NCBI GenBank assembly: GCA_033063855.1
Contig: CP093831.1
Location: forward strand, 26,846,001 to 26,910,000
Reading direction: 5' to 3'
Source: Smittia aterrima
Taxonomy: Eukaryota; Arthropoda; Insecta; Diptera; Chironomidae
Length of the DNA: 64,000 bases
Shown piece after piece: positions 44,950-54,947 of the stretch. The first letter of the stretch is position 1. Every line of letters starts with the position of its first letter. The notes below the pieces were generated by a model. The model was not told the DNA's origin and ran no database searches. It saw nothing but the letters and a program-made list of their open reading frames with translations. The position numbers and the translations under genes were made by a program.

Positions 44950-45924
44950 TAGACACTTGCGATTAGTTAACACTGTCGACTCTAAAAACGAACAATTATT
45001 TAATTTGCAACTCAGTTTAAATATTTTAAAAAATTTACCGAACAAAGTAGAAAAACGTCTGTCAATCAAGAAGTTATGCAAAACACTAATGAAATATTTT
45101 TGCGATCAGAAAAAGAAAATATTATCAGCGATGTCTATGTGTGTGGTCAATGTGCTATAAAAGAAAAGAAAAGAAAACCTGCGGTCGTCAAATATTCGCA
45201 ACTTGTTTAAATGACAATCGCGAAATGTCGAAAACAATTATAATTTCACCATTTTTTCATGAGTAGAAAATGTCGAAGAAATCAAATCTTATCTTAAGAA
45301 AACATGAAAAATAATTAAAATGTTTGCATTGAAATAAATTAAGACAAGTGGCAGTAGCAGTTCGTAACGAACTTGCTGTAGGGTTTTTCATCCGTTGGAC
45401 TGATTACAGAAAGTGGGACTTTACTGGGTTAACTGGTTAGATGGATCCAACGTGTGGAGCTTGGATTTTCTGGGATTGTTTGCTTCGTCATGAAGTCATA
45501 GACGAAAAAGTTTGAACAAATCGAAAAAGTTTAAAAAATTTGTATGGAGCTGAGCTCCAGGAGTCACCTTCGAAGAAAATCACTGAAAAGTTTCGTAAAT
45601 TTTCGTTGAATTTTTTTTCGATTCCAACCTTGTTGCTCAGAGAAATGAAACACAAAACAGCGAGAGCTGCTCGAGAGCCGTTCTTACGAGAATCATGTCA
45701 AATCTGAATTTATTCTTAAAACGAAGAAAATTTGGTTGACTTTCTACCTGTTGACGATTAATCACCGGCCAATACACTCACAGCAATTACAAGAGCGATT
45801 CGCCGCGATTCGGCGTTTGTCTCAAACTAATAAATTGAGTGCATTGAAAATATTTGCTTCACTTCTTGACTGACTTCCAAAGTTAAAGGTTCTCAAGAGA
45901 AAAAAAAAACAAATTTAGATCGAA
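44950..45924. promoter_or_regulatory. Shared divergent upstream region, NACHT copy 1 / LRR-BTB
   Basis: A 975-bp head-to-head spacer between the NACHT gene (minus) and an LRR-BTB gene (plus). It contains a repeat insertion (45351-45575) and a block (about 45600-45900) that is closely conserved at 55620-55970 in the second duplicate. No gene seen. Position suggests a bidirectional or paired promoter; the exact start sites cannot be placed. Confidence 0.45.
45351..45575 (+). repeat. Interspersed repeat (same family as 36465-36640 inverted)
   Basis: Starts gcagtagcagttcgtaacga, with near-palindromic gttcgtaacgaac, then tgtagggtttttcatccg and ccaacgtgtggagcttggat. The orthologous insertion sits at 55158-55300 in the second duplicate, so it arrived before the duplication. 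Edges are approximate. Confidence 0.6.
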
Positions 45925-46539
45925 ATGGAGATCAATTGTTGCTTTCTAAGTACTTCGCTTAATTTAGTTGATAACTATTCCTGCAAAATAGTAAAAGCAA
46001 ACATAACAAAGAAGAATCATTTGATTAAAGAATTTAAAGGAGATCACGAAGAAGGCAAAAGTCACAGTGACGTCAAATTCGTTTGGTTCTTGGACCAAAA
46101 TGTGAATTATTTTCCTCGAGGTCTCGAAAAGCATTTTCCTAATCTCACTCATTTGATTATAATTGGCTGTGGCATCAAAGAAATTTCGAAATCTGATTTG
46201 AAAGGACTCGAGGGACTTGTTTTTCTTTCCGTTGAAAATTGTGAATTGATATCTTTGCCAGACGATTTGCTCACTGAAATGCCAAACTTGCTAACAATTT
46301 CATTTGGCCACAACAAAATCAGGTTCGCATCTTCAAATCTTTTAAAACCTTTGCTTGGAAGAGAAAATGTTGAAGTGAGCCTTGAAGGAAACACAAGAAT
46401 TGATGCTTGGTTCTATCAAGGAGTTGAAGATTCAATGGAATCTCTTGAAGAGCTCATGAAGTTAATCGACGAGAAGTGCATCGAACCTCTTCCAAATACT
46501 TTTAGGAATGCAAAGCGAAGTTTTCGGTCAAATCTTTGA
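45925..46539 (+). CDS. Truncated LRR-BTB gene, LRR-only product
   Basis: 204 residues from MEINCCFLST. The LRR part is intact (VNYFPRGLEKHFPNLTHLII, KEISKSDLKGLEGL, LISLPDDLLTEMPNL, SLEELMKLIDEKC). After residue about 192 a deletion joins the end of the LRR domain out of frame to the BTB region, giving the tail NTFRNAKRSFRSNL and a stop. It could still make an LRR-only protein like the 57225-57851 gene, or be an early pseudogene. It is head-to-head with NACHT copy 1. Confidence 0.6.
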   Translation: MEINCCFLSTSLNLVDNYSCKIVKANITKKNHLIKEFKGDHEEGKSHSDVKFVWFLDQNVNYFPRGLEKHFPNLTHLIIIGCGIKEISKSDLKGLEGLVFLSVENCELISLPDDLLTEMPNLLTISFGHNKIRFASSNLLKPLLGRENVEVSLEGNTRIDAWFYQGVEDSMESLEELMKLIDEKCIEPLPNTFRNAKRSFRSNL

Positions 46540-46615
46540 AAATGAAATTGAAGCTACTGAAATGCAAATTCCAGGATTTTGTTCTTGTTCAGCTGAGGCT
46601 TTGCTTCATTTTCAA
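46495..46615 (+). pseudogene. BTB-domain remnant, out of frame
   Basis: In the frame different from the upstream LRR part, the sequence reads LGMQSEVFGQIFENEIEATEMQIPGF, matching the BTB core of the intact 33116-34255 protein (LGMQSELFGQIFEDQSEATEIKIPDF). The first half of the BTB domain is deleted and the end runs into 3'-flank sequence at about 46615. Confidence 0.75.
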
Positions 46616-47473
46616 GGAAAATCTTTTTATTTCTGTTAAATTTGTTTCATTTGTGCTGTAAATATTTTGTCTATTTTAAGAATAATAAAATGTTTCGTTA
46701 CTTAAAATATTGAAATAAATTTGGCTTTTCTTTTGAAACATTTTCAGAAGTTGAATTCATTGGCAAACATAGAAAGAGTAAATAAATGAACATTCATTCG
46801 GAAATTTTAAAGAGCAATAAGTCACTCTTAAATTGAGAGTCTTAATTTTTTTATGATGCCAAGATCACCTCTCCTGCTTTTAAAAAAAAAATAAGGACAC
46901 CTGGATTGTTTTTTAAACTCGTCTGAAAATCTATTGGTTGGTGCGTAGGCTGGCCATAACCCTAATTGAAGTTATTTTAGATAATATTGTTTCAACCAGA
47001 GCTCTTCTACCTTCGAATAAATTAGAAAGAGTTTTGTCCCCAACTAATCAGTAAAATGGTCAATTAAGTCTCAAGAAAAACTTTTTTTTTCGTTTGCATT
47101 AAGTGGATAATTTAATTTTGTGCTTTTTGATTAAGTGTGAGGTTTACTACAAAAATTTGTTTAAGTTTTATACAAATCACTAATCTTATCGAAAATATAA
47201 TTTGAAAAATAAGACTGAATTTTTTTTCTATCATTCAATAATTTGGTTTTTGATTTGGAACCCTTCGAAAAATGAAGTGCTAAAGCAACCTCTTGTGAAC
47301 TTATTTAATAATGAAATTTTAACTGAATAAAAGCTTTTTTTTAGAATTTGAACCTTAGATCTACATTACTTTTTAGAATAAATAGTTTTCTCAAATGTTA
47401 GGGATAAATTTAAATTTATCTTTCTTCTTTGTTCCAACATACATGTAGCCGTACAAATTCGGAAAGAAATTGC
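46616..47473. other. Intergenic: LRR-BTB 3' flank then duplicated NACHT 3' flank
   Basis: No gene. 46616-46800 is the family 3'-flank module (AATAAA-containing). From about 46963 the sequence starts the second copy of the large tandem duplication. It includes the hAT empty site (about 47178-47190) and the tcttctttgttccaacatac flank shared with 36895. Confidence 0.6.
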
Positions 47474-50400
47474 CTACTCTAAAAGCTCCTGATTCGAGCA
47501 AGACGCAATGGGTTGGTTTTGTTCACTTTTATATTTTAATTGATGCGTCTCAAGTGCAGTTAAATGTTCTTCAATAAATGGCTTAAATATATTCATTATC
47601 TCGTTGAAGTTTTTTCTGTTCAATATTTTCCAATAGAAAGTCTCTCCACTTTCATTAGATTTCATCAAAATTGTCTTCTGATCCGAAATATCGAAAACTT
47701 CTTGAATAAAAGTCCAAAGAGCTTTCACTGTTCCAACATTGTCGCAATGAATCCATGTGACTGAATAAAACAAAATATTTCCTCCACTCTTTCTTTCCTT
47801 CGTCAGCATGATCTTCATTTGTTCTTCACCAAATGTCTTCAAGTACAAATCTTTGACCACGGGAAATGTTTCAGGATCTTTATTGAAAACGGCACAATCG
47901 AATAAATTATCGCCGTCTCTATCTTCCTCATTCAACAAATTTGCTTTTTCTTCGTCCGAAAGATATTCAGTTAAAAGTTTCCAGAATGAATTAAAAACTT
48001 CTTTCCCGTAATATTGTGCTTTAATCATTAGCGGAGTCGATCCATGTCCTCGAGACGGTTTCTTGATAAGAATTTTGAAATCATTTTCGCCAAGAATTCT
48101 TCGAAGCAACTTCCACAATTTCTCAAAATCTTCAATACTCGACAAGTATCTGCAAAGTTCATCATAAATCGATATTCCGTTATTTGTCCATGAGTTCAAG
48201 AAATGTTGAAAATATTTCAAACCGAGAGCGACTTCTTTAGTTTTTTCCAGTTCACTTCGCAAAGCTGTGATGTCTTCTTTTGAAAGAAACTTGAATATTG
48301 AGGAATCGATCAATGAATAAAGTTCTTCATCTGACAACTGATCGTAAGGCGAAGAGTCACTTCGATTGCTCTTGAAAATTAACGAAACAACGCTTTCTCC
48401 ATTTTCATTTTTCTCAGTAAAATAATTTCGCAACCATCCTCTGTCGATTCCGTATTTGAATTGTTTCTTCTCAAGTGCAGTCAAATGTTCTTCAATAAAT
48501 TGTTCAAATATCTTCATTAACTCGTTGAAGTTTTTTCTGTTCAATATTTTCCAATGCAAATTATCTCCTTTTGCATCTGCCTTCATTAAAATCATTTTCT
48601 GATTTGAAATATCGAAGATTTCTTGAATAAAAGTCCAAAGAGCTTTCACTGTTGCAACATTTTTTTGATCATATCTGACAGAAGTCAGTAAAATACTTTC
48701 TCCATTCTTTCTTTCCCTCGTCAACATGATCTTCATTTTTTCTTTTCCAAATGTCTTCACGTACAAATCTTTGATCGCGAGGAATGTTTCAGGATCTTTG
48801 TTCCAAGTGGCAACGTCGAATGCATTATCTCCAAGTTCGTCTTCTTCCATCAAAATAAAATCTTTTTCTTCGTCGGTTAGATCTTCACTTAGAAGTTTCC
48901 AAAAAGAAATTAAAAGTTCTTCCTCTACATTCATTGCTTTGGCCATTAGCGGAGTAAATCCATATCTATCTGGTTTCTTGATAAGAGTTTTGAAATCTTT
49001 TTCTCCAAGAATTCTTCGAAGCAATTTCCACAATTTCTCAAAATCTTTTGAAATCGGCATGTGTCTGCAAAGTTCAAAATAAATTGAATTTCCTCTAATT
49101 GTCCATGAGTTCAAGAAATGTTGAAAACACTCCAAGCCGAGAGCGACTTTTTTAGTTTTTTCCAGTTCACTTCGCAAAGCTGAGATGGTTGCTTTTGATA
49201 GAAACTTGAATATTGTGGAATCGATAAATGAATAAAGTTCTTCATTTGACAATTGAAAAGGCGAAAAGTCACTTCGATTGCTCTTGAAAATTATCGAAAC
49301 AACGCTTTCTCCATTTTCATTTTTCTCAGTAAAATATTTTCGCAACCATTCTTTGTCTTCATATTTAAATAGATCCTTCTCAAGTGCAGTCAAATGTTCT
49401 TCAATAAATTGTTCAAATATCTTCATTAACTCGTTAAAGTTTTTTCTGTCCAAAAATTTTTCAAAGAAATTATCTCCATTTGGATCTGCCTTCATTAAAA
49501 TCATTTTCTGATTTGAAAAATTGAAGATTTCTTGAATAAAAGTCCAAAGAGCTTTCACTGTTGCAACATTGTCGTTATCATATCTGACAGAAACTTGTAA
49601 AATACTTTCTCCGTTCTTTCTTTCCCTCGTCAACATGATCTTCATTTTTTCTTTTCCAAATGTCTTCACGTACAAATCTTTGATCGCGAGGAATGTTTCA
49701 GGATCTTTATTGCCCGTGGCACAATCGAATGCATTACATCCATTTTGGTCTTCATCAATCAAAAGTTTTTCTTTTTCTTCGTCGGTTAGATCTTCACTTA
49801 GAACTTTCCAGAAGGAAATTAAAACTTCTTTCTTTTGAATGAATGCTTTAATCATTAGCGGAGTAAATCCACCTCTATTTGGTTTGTTAATAAGATTTTT
49901 GAAATCATTTTCGCCAAGAATTCTTCGAAGCAACTTCCACAATTTCTCAAAATCTTTAATTGTCGACACGAATCGGCAAACTTCATAATAAATTGGTTTT
50001 CCGTCAATTGTCCATGAGTTCAAGAAATTTTGAAAATATTTCAAACCATGAGTAACGTTTTTAGTTTTTTCCAGTTCACTTCGCAAAGTTGTGATGCCTT
50101 CTTTTGAAAGAAACTCAAATATTGAGGAATCGATCAATGAATAAAGTTCTGCATCTGACAATTGATCGTAAGGCGAAGAGTCACTTCGATTGCTTTTGAA
50201 AATTAACAAAACAACGCTTTCTCCATTTTCATTTTTCTCAGTGAAGTAACTTTGCAACCATCCTCTGTTTCCTCCATATTTGAATTCATCCTTCTCAAGT
50301 GCAGTCAAATGTTCTTCAATAAATGGTTCAAATATCTTCATGAACTTGCCAAAGTCTTTTTTGTTCAATATTTTCTTATGCAAAGTGTTTCCATATACAT

Positions 50401-50880
50401 CTGCCTTCATTAAAATCGTTTTCCGACTTGAAATATCAAAGATCTCTTGAATAAACGACCAAAAAGCTTTCACTGTTTCAACATTGTCATTATCATGTCT
50501 GACAGAAACATGCAAAATACTTTCTTTGTTCCTTCTTGCCCTCATCAACATGATCTTCATTTTTTCTTCTCCAAATGTTTCCAAGTACAAATCTTTGATC
50601 GCGAGGAATGTTTCAGGATCTTTGTTCCAAGTGGCAACGTCGAATGCATTATCTCCAAGTTCGTCTTCTTCCATCAAAATAAAATCTTTTTCTTCGTCGG
50701 TTAGATCTTCACTTAGAAGTTTCCAGTAGGAAATTAAAACTTCTTTCTTTTCATGAACTGCTTTAAGCATTAGCGGAGTATTTCCAAGACTACTTGGTTT
50801 CTTGATAAGAGTTTTGAAATCATTTTCGCCAAGAATTCTTCGAAGCAACTTCCATAATTTCTCAAAATCTTTAATTGTCG
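47474..50880 (-). repeat. Four in-frame about 915-bp units in NACHT copy 2
   Basis: KLWKLLR-encoding markers recur at 48108, 49023, 49932 and 50847, spaced 915, 909 and 915 bp. All spacings are multiples of three, so the reading frame is kept. The 909-bp unit lacks two codons. Confidence 0.88.
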
Positions 50881-51616
50881 ACACGAATCGGCAAACTTCA
50901 TAATAAATTGGTTTTCCGTCAATTGTCCAAGAGTTCAAGACTTGTTGTAAACTTTCTAAGCTTTGCGCTGCTTCTTTAATTTTTTCCAGTTCGTCCAGAA
51001 ATCCTGAGATGTTCTTGTGGCGTAGAAATCGCAATAATTTAAATTTTATCTTATAATCTTCAGGAAACTGATCAATCGCCAATTGGAAAAGTTTGTTTTG
51101 AAGGTAAAAATCAAAGACTTCAGGGTTGCCATTCAAATAAGCGATTATAACGACGGTTTCTCCATTTCCATTTTTCTCAAAGAAAAAATTAAGAAAATCT
51201 TTTTCATCGAAAATGTCATGAGCCAACTCTGCCAACTTTTTGTTGAAGTAGAGCCTTCCTCTTTCTGCTACTATCATAAAAATATTCTTTCCAATATATG
51301 TAGACCATTTGTTTGTCCAAAGTTGCTTCAGATCTCGTTTATCGACACATCGACTGATGACAGTGATTAAGTTTAAAAAACTCATTTCGACAAAAGATTG
51401 AAAATATTCCGGCATCTCATCCTTCGTGAAAATTTGATCAAAGGTTGACATCAAAACTTCTTTTTCAGTCTGGTCAATGTCTTTGTTTAAGTCCTTGAAA
51501 GCTCCATCAATAAATGATTGCACAACTTCATAACGATTTTGATAAAATCCAAAAACTTCTCGAACGATTTCATAAATTGCTTGGTTCTTTGGATTTTTCT
51601 CCTTTCGATCTTTCTT
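47474..51616 (-). CDS. NACHT copy 2, C-terminal repeat half (frameshifted from its 5' half)
   Basis: Open frame of about 1380 codons beginning just past the frameshift (about 51605-51620). The N-terminal part (FYQNRYEVVQSFIDGAF) aligns directly with NACHT copy 1 after the NACHT module. There is no ATG near its 5' end; the first Met is at MSTFDQIF, so it does not look like an independent gene. It carries four 305-residue ankyrin-like units (one fewer than copy 1), with markers at 48108, 49023, 49932 and 50847, and ends QELLE. The long frame is otherwise unbroken, which means the shift is recent, is bypassed, or is a sequencing/assembly error. Confidence 0.7.
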   Translation of the reverse strand, partial: KKDRKEKNPKNQAIYEIVREVFGFYQNRYEVVQSFIDGAFKDLNKDIDQTEKEVLMSTFDQIFTKDEMPEYFQSFVEMSFLNLITVISRCVDKRDLKQLWTNKWSTYIGKNIFMIVAERGRLYFNKKLAELAHDIFDEKDFLNFFFEKNGNGETVVIIAYLNGNPEVFDFYLQNKLFQLAIDQFPEDYKIKFKLLRFLRHKNISGFLDELEKIKEAAQSLESLQQVLNSWTIDGKPIYYEVCRFVSTIKDFEKLWKLLRRILGENDFKTLIKKPSSLGNTPLMLKAVHEKKEVLISYWKLLSEDLTDEEKDFILMEEDELGDNAFDVATWNKDPETFLAIKDLYLETFGEEKMKIMLMRARRNKESILHVSVRHDNDNVETVKAFWSFIQEIFDISSRKTILMKADVYGNTLHKKILNKKDFGKFMKIFEPFIEEHLTALEKDEFKYGGNRGWLQSYFTEKNENGESVVLLIFKSNRSDSSPYDQLSDAELYSLIDSSIFEFLSKEGITTLRSELEKTKNVTHGLKYFQNFLNSWTIDGKPIYYEVCRFVSTIKDFEKLWKLLRRILGENDFKNLINKPNRGGFTPLMIKAFIQKKEVLISFWKVLSEDLTDEEKEKLLIDEDQNGCNAFDCATGNKDPETFLAIKDLYVKTFGKEKMKIMLTRERKNGESILQVSVRYDNDNVATVKALWTFIQEIFNFSNQKMILMKADPNGDNFFEKFLDRKNFNELMKIFEQFIEEHLTALEKDLFKYEDKEWLRKYFTEKNENGESVVSIIFKSNRSDFSPFQLSNEELYSFIDSTIFKFLSKATISALRSELEKTKKVALGLECFQHFLNSWTIRGNSIYFELCRHMPISKDFEKLWKLLRRILGEKDFKTLIKKPDRYGFTPLMAKAMNVEEELLISFWKLLSEDLTDEEKDFILMEEDELGDNAFDVATWNKDPETFLAIKDLYVKTFGKEKMKIMLTRERKNGESILLTSVRYDQKNVATVKALWTFIQEIFDISNQKMILMKADAKGDNLHWKILNRKNFNELMKIFEQFIEEHLTALEKKQFKYGIDRGWLRNYFTEKNENGESVVSLIFKSNRSDSSPYDQLSDEELYSLIDSSIFKFLSKEDITALRSELEKTKEVALGLKYFQHFLNSWTNNGISIYDELCRYLSSIEDFEKLWKLLRRILGENDFKILIKKPSRGHGSTPLMIKAQYYGKEVFNSFWKLLTEYLSDEEKANLLNEEDRDGDNLFDCAVFNKDPETFPVVKDLYLKTFGEEQMKIMLTKERKSGGNILFYSVTWIHCDNVGTVKALWTFIQEVFDISDQKTILMKSNESGETFYWKILNRKNFNEIMNIFKPFIEEHLTALETHQLKYKSEQNQPIASCSNQELLE

Positions 51617-54527
51617 TCAAATCGAAAACATTTTTGAATAAGAAATCTGCGACGAGAAATTCAGCAAAAGTTTGATGGATGAACTGGAACTTTCCTGATC
51701 CATCAGATTTCATTAAACCGATTCTCGTGATTTGTTCGTCAGGCGGAGATTGAACCTCACTGAAGCACAAATCAAAATATTTCCTGAATTTCTTTCCATT
51801 TCCTTCAAAAAGAACTTTGAAAGCTTCTTTTTGATAAAACGTCATGATGTCGATCTTAGACATTAAACAACTCGTCGCTTCCTCTCTAGCGTCGTCTCCT
51901 CTCTTCATCGATTCGTTGATCATCATTTTCACAAAATTTTCGTAGATCGAAAAAGTATTTGCTTGCATGTCCTGGGCAAGTTGATCGTCAAAGAAAACTT
52001 TTGCAATCATTTGTAAGATCAAAGGATTCTTCGCGGGATTGGAGTTCATGTTTAACTTTTCAAAAAATTCTTTCGTTTGAACAATTTTTCTCTCTAAGTC
52101 TTTTCGTGTAATTCCTGTTTTCTCAAAGTTTTTCTCAAGAATTTCGAGACAACTTTCCTCAGTTAATGGCATGAAAGTGTAAGCTTCAACTTCGAGCTCT
52201 CCACAAAGTTCATCTTTCAAGTGAGGTCGAGTTGATGTGATCAAAATGTTTCTTGAAAGTGTTTTGATTGATCTGATCAACATTGTGACGAACTTCTTGA
52301 AGCTTGGACTGATCTCATCGAAGCCATCCAAAAGCAAGACAACTCGGTCAGTGCAAAATAAATGTCCAAAGATTCTTTCCTCGAATTCTTTGAGCTTGAA
52401 GATTTTCTTTGCAAAAAAGTTTGCAATTTCTTCTGGAGAATAGAATTCAGTCTTGAACTTTTTGTCTTTCTCGTAAAACTCTGAATATTCCTTTAAGTCG
52501 ACAAACGCGACCCAGAAACTTTCAAATTTCTTCTTAAATTCCATTGACAAAATCTTGAGCTCAGTTGTCTTTCCCATTCCAGGATCATCGCTCAGCAAAA
52601 TTAGTTTTGAAGTCTTCGCGATATTTAAAAGTTGACTTGGCTCGATTTCTTCAGATTTGTCACTTATAAATATTCTTTGAACGTAAATGTCAATCTCTGG
52701 AAATTTTATTTCGTTGCCGATCTTGAGATAGTTGTCCAAAAGTTCTTTCAACGGGACAAAATCGAGAGCATTGCAATAAAGATCAGCAATTTCTTCCAGA
52801 ACAATTTTTTCTCCTTGAAAATTTATCATCTTCTTGATCAAATTGTTTTTCGATTGTTGTTCCAAATCAAGCCATGAATGAGAAAACTTTAAAGTAATCG
52901 CATCTTCGATTACCAATTCCTCGTGATCGTGAACGAGAATAATTCTTTCGGTGATTTCATCGCTGTTCATTTCTTCAGCGATATTCTTGATTTCATTTTC
53001 TGCTTCGTTATCACAATCGATGACGATTAATGGCTTCATACAGGATGAATGAGCATCGACCATAAGTCCAAACATTTTTTTATCTTTGAGATGGTTAAGA
53101 GCAAGGAATAAAAACTTAACATTCTTGCTCGTCGTTTCTTGGAAGATCCAGTTCATTGTCATTTGAGGACAATTCGATGAAATCTCGATGACTTTGTTTT
53201 CATACAAATTGAGCTCTAAAGATTTCTGTTTAATGAAAATCTTCGAGTCTGCCAAATGTTGAGGTTCCTTTGATTTCAATTTCCAAACTGCTGACATCAA
53301 ATCAATTTCCTTGTCAAAATCTGGCAAAGTTTTCATTTCAAAATATTCAAAAAGCTTTTTAAAAGTTTCTCTTAAAAATTTGATCTTTTTGTTGTCTTCT
53401 TGATACAAAGCGAGCAGATGCGGAGCTCTCACAATAAGTTCGTCATGCATGACGTCTTCAGGTCCATTAAGCACCAATGCAATAATTAGCTCTGCATTAA
53501 GATTTTGCCGACAATGCTGAAAAACACTTTCAAATTCTGCTAAACCTTCTGAATCATCTTTGTTATAAGGTTTGCAGTCATTGTTGTAAATGTGAAACAT
53601 TGCGACATGACAAAGCTCGTGAGCTAAGACTCCTAAAACTTCTGATCGTTTAACTTTATCATCATCATCTGTATCAACTGCCTCAGAATTTTCCTCAGAG
53701 AGTTGTTCACTACGATTTTCTTGGTTCAAAGCTTTTGCGCCGAGATAAACTCTTCCTGTCTCAGCGTAGCTCTTTCCATAAACATTTTCATTTCCTGTTG
53801 CGTCTGCGTGTTGAACTGAGTCATGATCAAAGTCGAAAATGATATCCAAGTTCTTGATATTTGCGACGACCTTAAAGATTGCCTGAATCTCTGGCACTTC
53901 GTTTAATTGCTCGTAAGCTCCGGCAATTATCTCGAGATATTTTGGTCGATTGGTTGTCGCTGAGCTTCCTCCAAAGTAAATGCTCGTTCGTGTGATCAAA
54001 GCAGTCAAATGTTCTTCGTTCGGATTTTTGATAAAATTTCTTTTGTGGATTTCGCGAAGTTCGTTTTTTAAAGCTTCATAGTATTTCGCAATGATATTGT
54101 CAATTCTTTTCTTTTGTCCAGACTTGATGTTATTCGCAAACAATAATTTTCCTTCGTCGAGGTTGTTAAACGAAATGTAACGATTTCGATCAAGAAAAGT
54201 GTCGATCAAAGTTTTTAAATGAGCCTCGTCTGGGTTCTGATTGAACGCTCTAAGAATATCACGAATTTCTTTTCCCAAAATCTTTTCCAAATTATCCACA
54301 ATTTCATTGAATTTTTCCGAAGAATTTAACCACCAACCTCTCTTTATCAAAGTTTCGTACACTTTGAGTTGTTTCGATTTAAGTGCCACCGCCGCCGCTG
54401 ATTCACCTTCTTCGTTATTGAACGGCGTAATTTTTTCGTTCTTATCGTCGATGAAGTCACAAACGGCCTTGACATCTCCATTTTGAATTCTCACAAAGAA
54501 ATCATATTTTTGATCCTCTTCTGCCAT
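51570..54527 (-). CDS. NLR-like ANK-like / HELCH metallopeptidase / NACHT protein (copy 2, N-terminal half)
   Basis: 985 codons from MAEEDQKYDFF (ATG 54527, with an in-frame stop seven codons upstream). Domains match copy 1: ankyrin-like N-terminus, HELCH at residues 303-307 followed by YNNDCKPYNKDDSE, Walker A DDPGMGKTT (K653), Walker B LLLDGFDEIS, and FIHQTFAEFLVADFLF. After FKNVFDL the frame diverges: 7 nt (aaagaaa) replace the 12 nt found in copy 1, and translation ends at KEPSNL about 12 residues later. If the shift is real, this gene makes a metallopeptidase-NACHT protein without the repeat sensor. Both catalytic signatures are intact, so it may still be functional, or it may be a young pseudogene. 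Confidence 0.8.
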   Translation of the reverse strand: MAEEDQKYDFFVRIQNGDVKAVCDFIDDKNEKITPFNNEEGESAAAVALKSKQLKVYETLIKRGWWLNSSEKFNEIVDNLEKILGKEIRDILRAFNQNPDEAHLKTLIDTFLDRNRYISFNNLDEGKLLFANNIKSGQKKRIDNIIAKYYEALKNELREIHKRNFIKNPNEEHLTALITRTSIYFGGSSATTNRPKYLEIIAGAYEQLNEVPEIQAIFKVVANIKNLDIIFDFDHDSVQHADATGNENVYGKSYAETGRVYLGAKALNQENRSEQLSEENSEAVDTDDDDKVKRSEVLGVLAHELCHVAMFHIYNNDCKPYNKDDSEGLAEFESVFQHCRQNLNAELIIALVLNGPEDVMHDELIVRAPHLLALYQEDNKKIKFLRETFKKLFEYFEMKTLPDFDKEIDLMSAVWKLKSKEPQHLADSKIFIKQKSLELNLYENKVIEISSNCPQMTMNWIFQETTSKNVKFLFLALNHLKDKKMFGLMVDAHSSCMKPLIVIDCDNEAENEIKNIAEEMNSDEITERIILVHDHEELVIEDAITLKFSHSWLDLEQQSKNNLIKKMINFQGEKIVLEEIADLYCNALDFVPLKELLDNYLKIGNEIKFPEIDIYVQRIFISDKSEEIEPSQLLNIAKTSKLILLSDDPGMGKTTELKILSMEFKKKFESFWVAFVDLKEYSEFYEKDKKFKTEFYSPEEIANFFAKKIFKLKEFEERIFGHLFCTDRVVLLLDGFDEISPSFKKFVTMLIRSIKTLSRNILITSTRPHLKDELCGELEVEAYTFMPLTEESCLEILEKNFEKTGITRKDLERKIVQTKEFFEKLNMNSNPAKNPLILQMIAKVFFDDQLAQDMQANTFSIYENFVKMMINESMKRGDDAREEATSCLMSKIDIMTFYQKEAFKVLFEGNGKKFRKYFDLCFSEVQSPPDEQITRIGLMKSDGSGKFQFIHQTFAEFLVADFLFKNVFDLKERSKGEKSKEPSNL

Positions 54528-54844
54528 TAAACACTTCGCAATTAGTTAACACTGTTGTCTCTAAAAACGAATAATCTTTTAATTTGCAACTCAGTTTAAA
54601 TATATTTAAAAAATTTACGGAACAAAATAGAAAAACGTCTGATAATCAAGAAGTTATGCAAAACACTAATGAAATAATTACGCGATCGGAAAAAGAAAAT
54701 ATTATCAGCGATTTCTAAGTGTGTGGACAATAATAATAAAAATTGGCTTGATGTGAAATTCCTTCTTTCTTTCTTTCTGTCTGTGGCGTGACGCTCGACT
54801 TTAGCGCAACTGGCGGCAAAAAATGAATGTTCGTTGTGCATGAA

Positions 54845-54947
54845 TCGAAAACTCGGGAAAACTCGAGAAATTTCGGGAAAACTCAGGGAAACTTTGGGAA
54901 AATTCGGAAAAACTTCGTGAAAATTTCGGGAAAACTCGAAGAGATTA
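54845..54947. repeat. Degenerate tandem repeat (gggaaaactcga unit)
   Basis: About eight imperfect units of 11-14 bp of the form tcgggaaaactcgagaaat. It is absent from the paralogous region at 45121-45175, so it was gained in the second duplicate. Confidence 0.7.

Larger units (their letters stand above)
35291..46860. repeat. Large tandem duplication, copy 1
   Basis: Contains NACHT copy 1, the divergent spacer with an interspersed repeat, and the 45925 LRR-BTB gene. It parallels 46963-56350 throughout. Main differences: the hAT-like insertion and a fifth 305-codon unit here. Outer borders are approximate. Confidence 0.8.

Noticed and set aside
44950..45081. N-terminal 44-residue extension of NACHT copy 1
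   Set aside because: It opens with TTG, not ATG, and the corresponding stretch in copy 2 contains a stop and a 1-nt shift. MAEEDQK is the shared start.
47474..51523. Independent gene for the repeat half of NACHT copy 2
   Set aside because: The frame start at 51523 is GTG, homology continues upstream without an ATG, and copy 1 is a single frame, so a frameshift is the simpler reading.
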